From: CALJFL01 sp964590005
Lineage (GTDB): Bacteria; Pseudomonadota; Gammaproteobacteria; Pseudomonadales; Halieaceae
Assembly: GCA_964590005.1 (NCBI GenBank)
Contig: CAZPVJ010000128.1
Coordinates: 1 to 38,971, forward strand
DNA: 38,971 nt
Reading direction: 5' to 3'
Shown here piece after piece: positions 8,303 to 16,149 of the stretch (the first letter of the stretch is position 1; the number at the start of each line of letters is the position of its first letter). Position numbers and translations under genes: made by a program. The notes beneath the pieces were generated by a model. That model was given only the letters and a program-made list of their open reading frames with translations. It was not told the origin of the DNA and made no database searches.

Positions 8303-8728
8303 ATGTCTTTAGTACCACGAAATAACTTGTTCGATATCGATCGTTTCTTCAACGACGTCTGGGCCCCGGAGCCCGGGCAATCCCAGGCAGGCACATTTTT
8401 TGCGCCTCGGGTGGATATCACCGAGAGCAACGGTCACTACGAAATTACGGCTGAGCTACCGGGTGTTAGCAAGGACGATATTCACGTTCACGTCAAGGAT
8501 GGCATCATGACCCTGGAAGCGGAAACCAGCCAGGAGGACAAGGAGGAGAAGGACGGTAAGGTCATTCGGCAGGAGCGTCGCTACGGTAAGTTCATGCGCA
8601 GCTTTAACCTGGGCAATGACGTTCACGAGGACGACATCAAAGCGTCATTCAAGGATGGCGTTCTTACCCTGCAAGCGCCCAAGATGGTAGAAAAAGTACC
8701 AGAGCGGCGCCGCATTGAGGTCCAGTAA
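8303..8728 (+). CDS. hsp20: Hsp20/alpha-crystallin small heat shock protein
   Basis: This 141-residue small heat shock protein is an ATP-independent holdase that binds unfolding cytoplasmic proteins. A short N-terminal arm (SLVPRNNLFDIDRFFNDVW) precedes the alpha-crystallin domain: PRVDITESNGHYEITAELPG at about 34-53, the central VIRQERRYGKFMRSFNLG, and the conserved GVLTLQAPK near 126-134. The C-terminal tail is short. ATG 8303 follows a near-perfect ribosome site AGGAGG (8291-8296) with a 6-nt spacer. It appears monocistronic, with a heat-shock-type promoter upstream and the convergent TetR gene 11 bp downstream. Confidence 0.96.
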   Translation: MSLVPRNNLFDIDRFFNDVWAPEPGQSQAGTFFAPRVDITESNGHYEITAELPGVSKDDIHVHVKDGIMTLEAETSQEDKEEKDGKVIRQERRYGKFMRSFNLGNDVHEDDIKASFKDGVLTLQAPKMVEKVPERRRIEVQ

Positions 8729-8739
8729 CGGGCTCCGGC

Positions 8740-9351
8740 CTAGCTGACAAGCATAGCGCGGATAACCTTGCGCAGCAGTGTTTTCTGCCGCGCAATGTTA
8801 TCCGCATTTTCCAGACTGCCCTCACAGAGCATGTCAAAAGCTCGCTGTGACAGGAAGTAACCTGTCGTCAGGTTAAACATGGCAATCACATTGATCGCCA
8901 GGGTTTGTGCATCTGTGTCTTCGGCTGCACCGACCATTGTCTTCACCCCCTGGCCAAATAGCTCCGCCAACCAGGCGTGTACCATCTGGTTGCCTGCGGA
9001 GTTTTCGTCGCCCTGCATTGCCTGCTGAAAGAGGGCGGCCATTTGCGGGTGGTCAAGGAGCAGGTCGGTCATGACTGAGGGCAGGTCTGTGTAATCGCGT
9101 AAGTCCTCAGCCTGTTCCAGGTGGCGAGATAGCGCCTGCAACATCGGGTCCAGTCCGCGATTGAGAATAGCCTCGTACAAGGCCCGCTTGCTGCTGAAGT
9201 GATTGTACAGGCCGGGCTCCTGCAAACCTGCGGCGGACGCAATCTGTCGCAAACTGGTGCCATCGTATCCCTGTCGCGCAAACAAACCTTCAGCCACATC
9301 CATAATTCGGCGTGCCGTGCGTTGTCCTTTGGTCTCTGAACGGGTCGTCAT
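8740..9351 (-). CDS. TetR family transcriptional repressor of the divergent dioxygenase
   Basis: This 203-residue TetR-type regulator has its DNA-binding helix-turn-helix near residues 10-60: ARRIMDVAEGLFARQGYDGTS, then LRQIASAAGLQEPGLYNHFSSK. The C-terminal two-thirds is a variable ligand-binding and dimerisation domain. It starts at ATG 9351 after AGGGGCG. It is divergent from the Rieske dioxygenase genes. An exact 13-bp sequence is placed in inverted orientation near both starts, so the likely role is repression of the dioxygenase operon and of itself, relieved by an unknown aromatic or terpenoid-like ligand. The function is inferred from position. Confidence 0.92.
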   Translation of the reverse strand: MTTRSETKGQRTARRIMDVAEGLFARQGYDGTSLRQIASAAGLQEPGLYNHFSSKRALYEAILNRGLDPMLQALSRHLEQAEDLRDYTDLPSVMTDLLLDHPQMAALFQQAMQGDENSAGNQMVHAWLAELFGQGVKTMVGAAEDTDAQTLAINVIAMFNLTTGYFLSQRAFDMLCEGSLENADNIARQKTLLRKVIRAMLVS

Positions 9352-9364
9352 AGGCGCCCCTGGT

Positions 9365-9377
9365 AAAAATTATCAAA
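9365..9377. promoter_or_regulatory. Putative TetR operator, repressor-proximal copy
   Basis: AAAAATTATCAAA lies 14 bp upstream of the tetR start and is the exact reverse complement of the copy at 9461-9473. Read on the minus strand it contains GATAAT, a plausible -10 element for tetR, so bound repressor would block its own promoter. Adjacent TATC-AAAC-GATA (9371-9382) is a small dyad. Confidence 0.6.
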
Positions 9378-9450
9378 CGATAGCTAATATTTGGGCTATG
9401 GCAGTCTCGGTTGGGTCGATTTCCGAAAATCCACCGGTATATACTGGATA

Positions 9451-9473
9451 AAAATTAACATTTGATAATTTTT
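9451..9473. promoter_or_regulatory. Putative TetR operator, dioxygenase-proximal copy
   Basis: TTTGATAATTTTT (9461-9473) repeats the repressor-proximal site in inverted orientation. Together with AAAATTAACA (9451-9460) it forms a 22-bp imperfect palindrome with 9 of 11 arm positions paired, the usual shape of a TetR operator. It lies just downstream of a candidate -10 element TATACT (9440-9445) and immediately before the ribosome site GGAG (9474-9477), so binding would block early transcription of the dioxygenase operon. Confidence 0.6.
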
Positions 9474-9483
9474 GGAGCAAGTA

Positions 9484-10770
9484 ATGCGTTACAGCGTCTC
9501 TGAATTGGTCAACGAGGATGCCAGCCTGATCAGCCGGCGTTGCTGGTCAGACAGTGAGGTCTACGAATTAGAGAAACGGGGGATTTTTGCCCGAAGCTGG
9601 CTGTTCCTGGGTCATGAGTCGCAAATTCCTCAGCCGGGTGATTTCGTGCAGGCGTATATGTGCGAAACGCCGGTTATCTTATCGCGCGGCGAAGATCACG
9701 GTTTGTATGCCAACATTAACAGCTGTACGCACCGGGGCTTGCCGGTTTGTCGGGCAGCCCACGGCAATACCAAACGCTTTGTTTGTCCCTACCACAACTG
9801 GTCGTACTCGGTAGAGGGCGAGTTGGTGACGATTCCACAGGAAAGTGCGTTGGCTAACCGACCAGACAAAAAAGACCTGGGCCTGAAAGCCATACCCAGA
9901 GTCGAGTCCTGGCGCGGACTTGTGTTTGGCAGCTTTGACCCTGACATAGAACCCCTGGAGAGCTATCTGGGAGACATGCGCTTCTATCTCGATGCCTTCC
10001 TCCAGCGTTTTCCGTCGGGCATTCAGTTCCTGGGAGCGCCACATCGTTGGGTGCTGAACGCCAACTGGAAACTTCCCGTGGAAAATCAGCTGGGCGATGT
10101 CAACCATGGCGCTTTTTTGCACGGAGCGATTATTCCCCGCGAGGCTCAGGACGTAATTGAAGCCCTGGGTTATAGCGTCGTCACTCGCCCGGGTCATGGC
10201 GCGACGTTCAGGCTTATGCCAGTCGACGCCCCGGTGGACGAAGTGGCCTGGGGAATGGAAGGGTTGGGCGGCCTGTTTGGCGGGGACGAGGTTCAGGCTT
10301 ACCTGAGAGAGGTTCAGGCGCAGGCCGCTGAACGGGTAGGCCCACTGCGAGCGCGCATGAAAGGCCTGACTTACGGTGTGTACCCCAATTTGTCGTTTCT
10401 CTGGTCAAATGCCTCTTTCAAAGTCTCGCACCCCCGTGGGCCGGGCAAAGTAGAGTACTGGTCATGGGCAGTGGTACCGGCGGACGCACCCGACCACATC
10501 AAAAAGATCCTGCGAACGAATTACAGCTCATTCTTCGGGCCTGGGGGCATGTTGGAGCAGGAAGATTCAGAGGCCTGGATTCAGCAGTTTCAGGGCAGCC
10601 GTATCGACTTTGCGGAGGACCGTCCCTATTACTACGGCCTTGGCCTTGGCGAAGAAGGACCGCACCCGGAATTGCCAGGGCTGGTTAGCGTCACCGCCAA
10701 TGAATTTTATGCACGGCACTTTTACCAGCGTTGGCGGGAAGAGCTGCAAACAGTGGAGGACCTGGGATGA
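9484..10770 (+). CDS. Rieske ring-hydroxylating dioxygenase, large (alpha) subunit
   Basis: This is a 428-residue alpha subunit of an aromatic-ring hydroxylating dioxygenase. The Rieske [2Fe-2S] ligands are C81 and H83 (SCTHRG) and C101 and H104 (CPYHNW), i.e. CxH-x17-CxxH. The mononuclear iron site is seen as D205, H208 and H213 in GDVNHGAFLHG. ATG 9484 follows GGAG with a 6-nt spacer; a TTG at 9472 in frame lies inside the operator and would overlap the ribosome site. It overlaps the small-subunit gene by ATGA. No ferredoxin or reductase gene is nearby, so electrons must come from elsewhere. The substrate is unknown; control by the divergent TetR is likely. Confidence 0.94.
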   Translation: MRYSVSELVNEDASLISRRCWSDSEVYELEKRGIFARSWLFLGHESQIPQPGDFVQAYMCETPVILSRGEDHGLYANINSCTHRGLPVCRAAHGNTKRFVCPYHNWSYSVEGELVTIPQESALANRPDKKDLGLKAIPRVESWRGLVFGSFDPDIEPLESYLGDMRFYLDAFLQRFPSGIQFLGAPHRWVLNANWKLPVENQLGDVNHGAFLHGAIIPREAQDVIEALGYSVVTRPGHGATFRLMPVDAPVDEVAWGMEGLGGLFGGDEVQAYLREVQAQAAERVGPLRARMKGLTYGVYPNLSFLWSNASFKVSHPRGPGKVEYWSWAVVPADAPDHIKKILRTNYSSFFGPGGMLEQEDSEAWIQQFQGSRIDFAEDRPYYYGLGLGEEGPHPELPGLVSVTANEFYARHFYQRWREELQTVEDLG

Positions 10771-11324
10771 TTGAAGCAGAGCAGACATCACCTGAAATGC
10801 AGCGCTCTCTGGAGGGCTTCTATTATCGCGAGGCGCGCTTGCTCGACAGCCGCCAGTTTCAACACTGGCTCGCCCTGGTCACTGACGATATCAGCTACCT
10901 TATGCCGTCTCGAGTGAACCCTATGATTGATAATCGGGCTCGAGGTCGAGAGGAGATTATCGGCATCCAGGCTGAGCTTGAAGACGCCGACTCCCTGGGT
11001 TGCCCCATAAGAGAAGAGCAGTACATTCATCTTGCGGTGAGGGTGGAGCGGGCCTTCAAGATTAATTCCTGGTCTGAGCAGCCCCCGGCGAGAACGCGCA
11101 GGTTGATAGGTAATGTCGAAATGATTGGCAGCGATGCGGACGACTTGTCCGTGATCAGTAATTTCCACCTCTACTACGCGCGCCCTGGTCATGAAAATGC
11201 GCTCTACAGTGGCCAGCGCAGGGACTTGCTGCTCTCTACAGAAGATGGCTTTCGTATACGTCGTCGCGAGGTGATCATGGATTACGCGAATATTGAGTTG
11301 CCCACGCTTGGCTTGTTGTTCTGA
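10767..11324 (+). CDS. Ring-hydroxylating dioxygenase, small (beta) subunit
   Basis: This 185-residue beta subunit belongs to the ring-hydroxylating dioxygenase small-subunit family, a structural cone-shaped (NTF2-like) protein completing an alpha3beta3 enzyme. Characteristic stretches are FYYREARLLDSRQFQHWLAL, TDDISYLMPSR, the TRRLIGNVEM strand and RDLLLSTEDGFRIRRREVIMD near the end. The start ATG 10767 shares ATGA with the large-subunit stop and has TGGAGGA just upstream, which indicates coupled translation in a fixed ratio. It ends the two-gene operon. Confidence 0.93.
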   Translation: MIEAEQTSPEMQRSLEGFYYREARLLDSRQFQHWLALVTDDISYLMPSRVNPMIDNRARGREEIIGIQAELEDADSLGCPIREEQYIHLAVRVERAFKINSWSEQPPARTRRLIGNVEMIGSDADDLSVISNFHLYYARPGHENALYSGQRRDLLLSTEDGFRIRRREVIMDYANIELPTLGLLF

Positions 11325-11460
11325 TAGACCGAGAAATAAAAAGCGACGCTAATTTCTGCGCTGAAGCTTGCAATCCAGAGTCGCCCGTATCACCCTAGGG
11401 CGGTCGAAATGGTGCGGCTTGGCAGGCCGCATTTACGGTTTGCTAGAAGGTGGTGTGTCA

Positions 11461-13389
11461 GTGCGGTTGTCGTTAGTTGCAGGCTATTTCCTGCTTCTTT
11501 TGCAGGGGCTGTTGTCATCGGCGGCCACTCACGCCGTCGACGCTATTGCTACCGCCCGAGATCAGTATGGCGATGCCATCATTGCGATCGACCGTGGCCG
11601 CTGGACGGAGTACGAGCAGCTGCGCAATGACATTGATGGGTACCCCCTGGCTATCTACCTCGACTATTTCCGGTTGAGTAAAACGCCGTCGCGGGTGCGC
11701 CCGACCGATGCGCGGCAGTTCGTTTCTTTAAGCGCCGATTCTCCTTTGCCCAACCGGTTCTTGTCGGTTTATCTCACCAGCGCCGGTCGCGAGCGCCGTT
11801 GGGATGATTTTTTGCAGGTAAAACCCGACGAACCCAATAGCATCGCATTGAAGTGCTATTACTTTCGCGCGCTGCTTTCAAAGGGCGACACCCTGGCGGC
11901 CTGGGAGGGCGCAGAGCGCCTTTGGGTGCACGGAGAATCCAGGCCAAAAGAATGCGACCCGCTTTTTGACGCCTGGTTGAAATCGGGAGAACTGAGCGAC
12001 GACATTGTCTGGGCGCGTATGCTGAAGGCGTTTGATGCGCGGAAGCGCTCGCTGTTGACCTATGTCTCACGCAAGAGTAGCGACCAACTGGCGCCCTGGT
12101 CGGAAAAACTGCTGGCGGTTTATCGACACCCTGATCGCATCCGGCGGCAAACGCTGCCAGCCGAAAGTACTTACTCGGTGGATATCGTAACGCATGGCCT
12201 CGCCTATCTCGCTCGTTACAGCCCGGGGAAGGCGCTTGATTATTGGCGCCACTATGAGCCGATCATGGCGTTCAGTGACGAGCAGAAGAACAAGGTGGAG
12301 TACGCGATTGCGCTGCGCAGCCTGTTTGCCAAGACCGAGGACAGCGTTGCCTGGGTGGATGACGCGCTCGCCCGGTTGCAAGAGGACAAGCTGGTAGAGA
12401 TTCGGCTGCGCTGGGCGCTGGAAGAAGCCGACTGGGATACGCTGCGCGCCACCGTTCCAAAACTCAGCCCTGAGGCCAGGGAGGAAGCGGTATGGCGCTA
12501 CTGGCTGGCGGTTGCTGATGATCTTCAGGGTAGGCATGAGGAAGCGAGACAAGCGTGGGCTCGCATCGCCACCGAGCGCAGCTATTACGGCTTTCTGGCC
12601 TCGGACAAGCTGGGTAAGTCTTACAGTTTTAACAACCAGCCCCTGGTGTTAAAGGAGGCCCAGGCCGAGCCACTCAGAGAAATTCCAGCGGTGCAGCGGA
12701 TAGGGGAGCTTTACTTTCACGAGGAGGACAATCTCGCTCATTCAGAGTGGTATAAGGTACTGAATGACCGATCGACAGACGAACGACAGCAGCTGGCCGC
12801 TCTCGCAGCCGACCAGGGCTGGCATCGAATGGCGATAGACGCGGCCAGTAAGGCGGAGGCCTGGGATGCGCTTGATGTTCGCTTTCCCATGCCCTATCAG
12901 GAAACCTTCAGCCATCACGCCGCTGTCCAGCGAGTACCCCCTACCGAACTGATGGCAATCGCGCGACGAGAGAGCGCTTTTTTTGCCCAGGCGCGATCCC
13001 CGGTGGGTGCGCGTGGTTTAATGCAGGTGATGCCGGCTACCGGCAAACAGGTAGCCTCTTCCCTGGGGCGTTCACACAGTACCTCCGCTCTCTATGATAT
13101 TGAGCACAATGTGTTGTTGGGGAGCGCCTACTACCGGCAGCTACTCGATCGATTTGGCGGCAACCGCGTATTTGCATTGACTGCGTATAATGCCGGGCCG
13201 CATCGGGTCGAGCGCTGGCGCCACGGCGCCGAAGAGGGGGTACCCGTTGAGGTGTGGATCGAGACAATCCCGTTTCGCGAAACCCGCAACTATGTGCAGG
13301 CGGTGCTGTCCTATAACGTGGTATTTCAGCACTTGCAGGGCAATGACCTCAGCCTCTTAACCGTGGCTGAGCAGCAGGCCCGTTACTGA
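11461..13389 (+). CDS. slt: Soluble lytic murein transglycosylase (Slt70-like)
   Basis: This 642-residue periplasmic enzyme cleaves peptidoglycan glycan strands, leaving 1,6-anhydro-muramyl ends. Its size matches the E. coli Slt precursor (645). From GTG 11461 the protein begins with a clear signal peptide (VRLSLVAGYFLLLLQGLLSS, then AATHA); AAGGTGG lies just upstream. Longer frames to 11368 add a non-signal N-terminus. Residues 30-440 are the superhelical U/L domains. The SLT domain starts near 485 with IARRESAFF, whose E504 is the catalytic acid (E. coli 478 of the mature form), followed by GARGLMQVMPATGKQVA and ALTAYNAGPHRVERW. It has 60 bp to arsS downstream. Its role is housekeeping wall turnover. 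Confidence 0.95.
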   Translation: MRLSLVAGYFLLLLQGLLSSAATHAVDAIATARDQYGDAIIAIDRGRWTEYEQLRNDIDGYPLAIYLDYFRLSKTPSRVRPTDARQFVSLSADSPLPNRFLSVYLTSAGRERRWDDFLQVKPDEPNSIALKCYYFRALLSKGDTLAAWEGAERLWVHGESRPKECDPLFDAWLKSGELSDDIVWARMLKAFDARKRSLLTYVSRKSSDQLAPWSEKLLAVYRHPDRIRRQTLPAESTYSVDIVTHGLAYLARYSPGKALDYWRHYEPIMAFSDEQKNKVEYAIALRSLFAKTEDSVAWVDDALARLQEDKLVEIRLRWALEEADWDTLRATVPKLSPEAREEAVWRYWLAVADDLQGRHEEARQAWARIATERSYYGFLASDKLGKSYSFNNQPLVLKEAQAEPLREIPAVQRIGELYFHEEDNLAHSEWYKVLNDRSTDERQQLAALAADQGWHRMAIDAASKAEAWDALDVRFPMPYQETFSHHAAVQRVPPTELMAIARRESAFFAQARSPVGARGLMQVMPATGKQVASSLGRSHSTSALYDIEHNVLLGSAYYRQLLDRFGGNRVFALTAYNAGPHRVERWRHGAEEGVPVEVWIETIPFRETRNYVQAVLSYNVVFQHLQGNDLSLLTVAEQQARY

Positions 13390-13449
13390 GCGCTGGATGC
13401 GTGATGCCAGGCCATACATACCCTTACTGAATCGAGGCCCACACGAGTT

Positions 13450-14409
13450 ATGCAGGATACCCGCCCACTGCTGTTAGCAACTGATTTCCCCCTGCTGGAG
13501 CGCGGTCGCCTCGACACCTTGCAGGTTAACCTGGGCTATCTTTGCAACCTGAGCTGCGTACACTGTCATGTAAATGCTGGCCCCACCCGCACAGAGCTGA
13601 TGACAAAAGAGACCGTGGACCAGGTGCTCGAGCTCTTGCAATCGAGTACGGCGTCCACGCTGGATCTGACTGGTGGCGCGCCCGAGCTGAACCCCCATTT
13701 CCGCTACCTGGTACAACGCGCTCGCGAGCTCGGCGTTAACGTTATCGACCGCTGTAACCTCACTGTTCTCCTTGAGCCTGGCCAGGAAGGGCTGGCAGAG
13801 TTCCTGGCTGAGCAGGAGGTCGAGATTACGGCGTCCTTACCGTGCTACCTGGAGGCCAATGTGGAGCAACAGCGTGGCAAGGGTGTTTATAGCGATAGCA
13901 TCCGCGCCATTCGACTGCTCAATGAGCTCGGGTATGGCCGCGACCCTGGCAGGCGATTAAACCTCGTCTATAACCCGGTAGGTCCGGTGCTGCCGCCCGG
14001 TCAGGATGAACTGGAAGGCGACTACAAGCGAGAGCTGGGCGAGCGCTTCGGGATTAGCTTCGATCACCTGTTTACGATTACTAATATGCCCATCAGCCGG
14101 TTTGGCGCGGTCCTGCTTGCCCAGGGCCAGTACCAGGATTATATGCAGCTGTTGCGTGACAATTTCAGTGCGGACAACCTGTCGACGGTAATGTGTCGTT
14201 CCTTGCTCAGTATTGACTGGCAGGGGTACCTGTACGATTGCGACTTCAACCAGATGCTGGAGTTGCCTTTGCGAGCGAACGGCAAAAGCAGAGTCCACAT
14301 CAGTGACCTGTCCGGGTGTGATGATCTGCAAGGAGCGCCTATTGTGGTAGGTGAGCACTGTTACGGTTGCACCGCGGGGCAGGGCAGTAGCTGTGGTGGC
14401 GCGCTCTGA
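13450..14409 (+). CDS. arsS: Arsenosugar biosynthesis radical SAM protein ArsS
   Basis: This 319-residue radical SAM enzyme matches ArsS, implicated in adding the 5'-deoxyadenosyl group to dimethylarsenite on the way to arsenosugars. The SAM [4Fe-4S] cluster motif is C32-x3-C36-x2-C39 (LCNLSCVHC). LDLTGGAPELNPHFRYLV is the family's substrate-side block. The C-terminal half (DUF3641) ends with HCYGCTAGQGSSCGGAL, a cysteine-rich tail for a further cluster or redox function. The seleno-form seen in some bacteria is not used here; no in-frame TGA occurs. The start is ATG 13450 with a weak GAGG upstream. Two transferase genes of the types that co-occur with this family follow directly. The arsenic methyltransferase ArsM is not in the window. 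Confidence 0.93.
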   Translation: MQDTRPLLLATDFPLLERGRLDTLQVNLGYLCNLSCVHCHVNAGPTRTELMTKETVDQVLELLQSSTASTLDLTGGAPELNPHFRYLVQRARELGVNVIDRCNLTVLLEPGQEGLAEFLAEQEVEITASLPCYLEANVEQQRGKGVYSDSIRAIRLLNELGYGRDPGRRLNLVYNPVGPVLPPGQDELEGDYKRELGERFGISFDHLFTITNMPISRFGAVLLAQGQYQDYMQLLRDNFSADNLSTVMCRSLLSIDWQGYLYDCDFNQMLELPLRANGKSRVHISDLSGCDDLQGAPIVVGEHCYGCTAGQGSSCGGAL

Positions 14410-14426
14410 GTAGCTCTGTCAGTTTT

Positions 14427-15083
14427 GTGATTCCCGTACTCAACGAGGAGCAAAACATTGGTACATTGCTCGCGCTTCTCGATGAATGTTTTCCCTTGGC
14501 AGAGCGCATCGTGGTGGATGGGGGCAGCGAGGATGAAACCCCAGCCCGGGTGCTGGCGGCGGGTGCTAAATTGCTGCTGGGCGATCGTGGCCGGGCACGG
14601 CAAATGAACCTGGGTGCGAAAGCCGCTCGTGGCGATTACCTGTTTTTTCTGCATGCAGACAGTCTGCCCCCGACAAATCCACAGGTGATAGCTGAATCAT
14701 TGTCCCGGGCTCCCGAGTGGGGCTTTGCACCCGTGCGCCTGAGTGGAGAACACCGTCTTCTGCGGGTGATTGAATGGTTTATGAACAGGCGTTCCAGGGC
14801 CACTGGTGTCGCTACCGGCGACCAGATGCTATTCGTACGCGCCGCCACATTCGAAGCGATAAAGGGCTACGCCGATATCCCGCTGATGGAAGATATAGAG
14901 CTGTGCAAAAGGCTTCGCCGATATGCTGTTCCGGAGGTTTTATCCGAGGCGGTTGAGACCTCCAGTCGACGCTGGGAGAGTAGGGGGGTGGTAGCCACTG
15001 TTGTCCAAATGTGGATGCTGCGCTTTGCTTATTTTTGCGGGGTATCTCCCGCGCGATTGTGGCGGTACTACTACGGTGCCTGA
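14427..15083 (+). CDS. Glycosyltransferase 2-like, rSAM/ArsS-associated (TIGR04283 type)
   Basis: This GT-A-fold glycosyltransferase is of the type named after its neighbourhood with ArsS-like radical SAM genes. Visible are IPVLNEEQNI, VDGGSEDETP (donor-binding DGGS), GRARQMNLGA, FLHADS (the DxD-equivalent H-A-D), and GDQMLFVRA with MEDIELCKRLR. From GTG 14427 the length is 218 residues, but family members normally have a few more residues (S-V-x-F-V-I-P) completing the first beta strand. The frame is open back to 14391 and encodes SSSVSFVIP, yet the only upstream start-like codons are CTG at 14391 and 14406. CTG 14406 would overlap the arsS stop (CTGA), so the true start may be non-canonical. 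Likely role: sugar transfer in arsenosugar-type metabolism, by association. Confidence 0.88.
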   Translation: MIPVLNEEQNIGTLLALLDECFPLAERIVVDGGSEDETPARVLAAGAKLLLGDRGRARQMNLGAKAARGDYLFFLHADSLPPTNPQVIAESLSRAPEWGFAPVRLSGEHRLLRVIEWFMNRRSRATGVATGDQMLFVRAATFEAIKGYADIPLMEDIELCKRLRRYAVPEVLSEAVETSSRRWESRGVVATVVQMWMLRFAYFCGVSPARLWRYYYGA

Positions 15084-15696
15084 TCGCGGGGAGCTGTTGC
15101 TGATCCAGTTTGCTCGGGTGCCCCGGGTGGGCAAGGTAAAAACGCGTTTGATACCGGCGCTGGGTGAGGAGGGCGCCTGTGAGTTGCATGGCCAGCTCAT
15201 GCGGCACTGCTGCCGGCAGCTTGTCCAGGCGAGGTTGGGGCCGTTGGAGCTGTGGTTGGACACGCCAGTGAGCGAGCATGAGGTGGTAATGGCTTGCGTG
15301 CAGCAGGGCGCCTCGGTGCGACAACAGCAAGGGAAAGACCTGGGAGAGCGGATGTACCATGCCTTGCAGGATGGTCTGGCGCGGTATCGATCAGTGATTC
15401 TTGTTGGCAGCGATTGCCCGGAGATAGATGGGGCTTACCTCTTGCGGGCGCAACAGGCGCTTGCCGCCCACCCCGTCACTTTTGGTCCCGCGGTCGACGG
15501 CGGTTATGTCCTGATCGGCGCCCGCCAGATTCACAGGGCTGTGTTTAGTGGGATTGAATGGGGCACCAGCAGCGTACTGACAGACAGCCTTGCCAATCTG
15601 GCGCGGCTGGGATGGGAGGTTGGCCTGTTGTCTCCACTTGCTGATATTGACCGGCCAGAAGATTTGCCCCTGTGGAGCGAGAGGGTGTCGCGCTAG
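15076..15696 (+). CDS. TIGR04282 family transferase (DUF2064), ArsS-associated
   Basis: This 206-residue protein belongs to the DUF2064/TIGR04282 group of nucleotidyl- or glycosyltransferase-like proteins that accompany ArsS. Near the N-terminus FARVPRVGKVKTRLIPALG is the nucleotide-binding signature. VGSDCPEID and FGPAVDGGYVLIG are the other hallmark motifs, and ADIDRPEDL near the C-terminus is typical. GTG 15076 overlaps the previous gene's end by 8 nt, implying coupling; the longer frame from TTG 15001 lies inside that gene. Together with arsS and the TIGR04283 gene it forms a three-gene operon. Confidence 0.9.
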   Translation: MPDRGELLLIQFARVPRVGKVKTRLIPALGEEGACELHGQLMRHCCRQLVQARLGPLELWLDTPVSEHEVVMACVQQGASVRQQQGKDLGERMYHALQDGLARYRSVILVGSDCPEIDGAYLLRAQQALAAHPVTFGPAVDGGYVLIGARQIHRAVFSGIEWGTSSVLTDSLANLARLGWEVGLLSPLADIDRPEDLPLWSERVSR

Positions 15697-15707
15697 CGCC
15701 CCGCAAC

Positions 15708-15733
15708 CTGCAGCACCTCATGTGGTGCTGCAG
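15708..15733. repeat. Perfect 10-bp hairpin between convergent genes
   Basis: CTGCAGCACC (15708-15717), a six-base loop, then GGTGCTGCAG (15724-15733) form a perfect stem in the 63-bp gap between the convergent TIGR04282 gene and the small hypothetical gene. No T-run follows on either strand, so it is not a classical intrinsic terminator. It could stabilise mRNA ends or aid factor-dependent termination in both directions. Confidence 0.7.
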
Positions 15734-15759
15734 ACCGGGCTACCGCGCGCCAGCGAAGA

Positions 15760-16149
15760 TCAGGCGGTTGCCCTCTCCCCAGTAGCTCTTTCGTCAACGG
15801 ACCCGTTGGCTCGCAGATGCAATAGCCAGGCAATGGCGGTGCAATAGCTCAGGTTGGTCCGTAATTCACTGTCCGGGTCGCTGAGGAATGCCCGCTGACT
15901 AGCCAGGCCTCGCACCCGGCTCGCGATTTCAGGCTTGAAAGCCAGATACCGGTCCCAGATATCACGGTGTTGCGATGTGGTGATATGGAACAGGCCAAGG
16001 CCTTCGTTGCGCGCCGAAAACAGACCCAGGTCGGGTGCGTCTACGGCGGCGTCCAGCAACAGGGACTCCGTGGCGGGAGTCCAGACTCCAAGGTACTTCA
16101 GGGTAGGTCTGATGACCTGGTCCCTGAGGTGCTCTGCGGTAACATACAT
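15760..16149 (-). CDS. Small hypothetical protein, possibly a decayed lysozyme-like homologue
   Basis: This 129-residue protein reads MYVTAEHLRDQVIRPTLKYL, then GVWTPATESLLLDAAVD. It resembles small phage- or bacterial-type proteins that usually continue with a TAAQES...GPALGIYQ-like block (from memory of such sequences). Here the corresponding stretches read DAAVDAPDLG and NEGLGLFHITTSQHRDIWDRYL, lacking the glutamate of the usual pattern. No signal peptide or membrane segment is seen. ATG 16149 has GAGGTAG upstream at good spacing, so the gene seems expressed. Its role is unknown. It stands alone between the ArsS operon and an AT-rich gap. Confidence 0.7.
   Translation of the reverse strand: MYVTAEHLRDQVIRPTLKYLGVWTPATESLLLDAAVDAPDLGLFSARNEGLGLFHITTSQHRDIWDRYLAFKPEIASRVRGLASQRAFLSDPDSELRTNLSYCTAIAWLLHLRANGSVDERATGERATA

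Noticed and set aside
14355..14409. Selenocysteine in the ArsS C-terminal cysteine tail
   Set aside because: All codons in HCYGCTAGQGSSCGGAL are ordinary; no in-frame TGA before the true stop.
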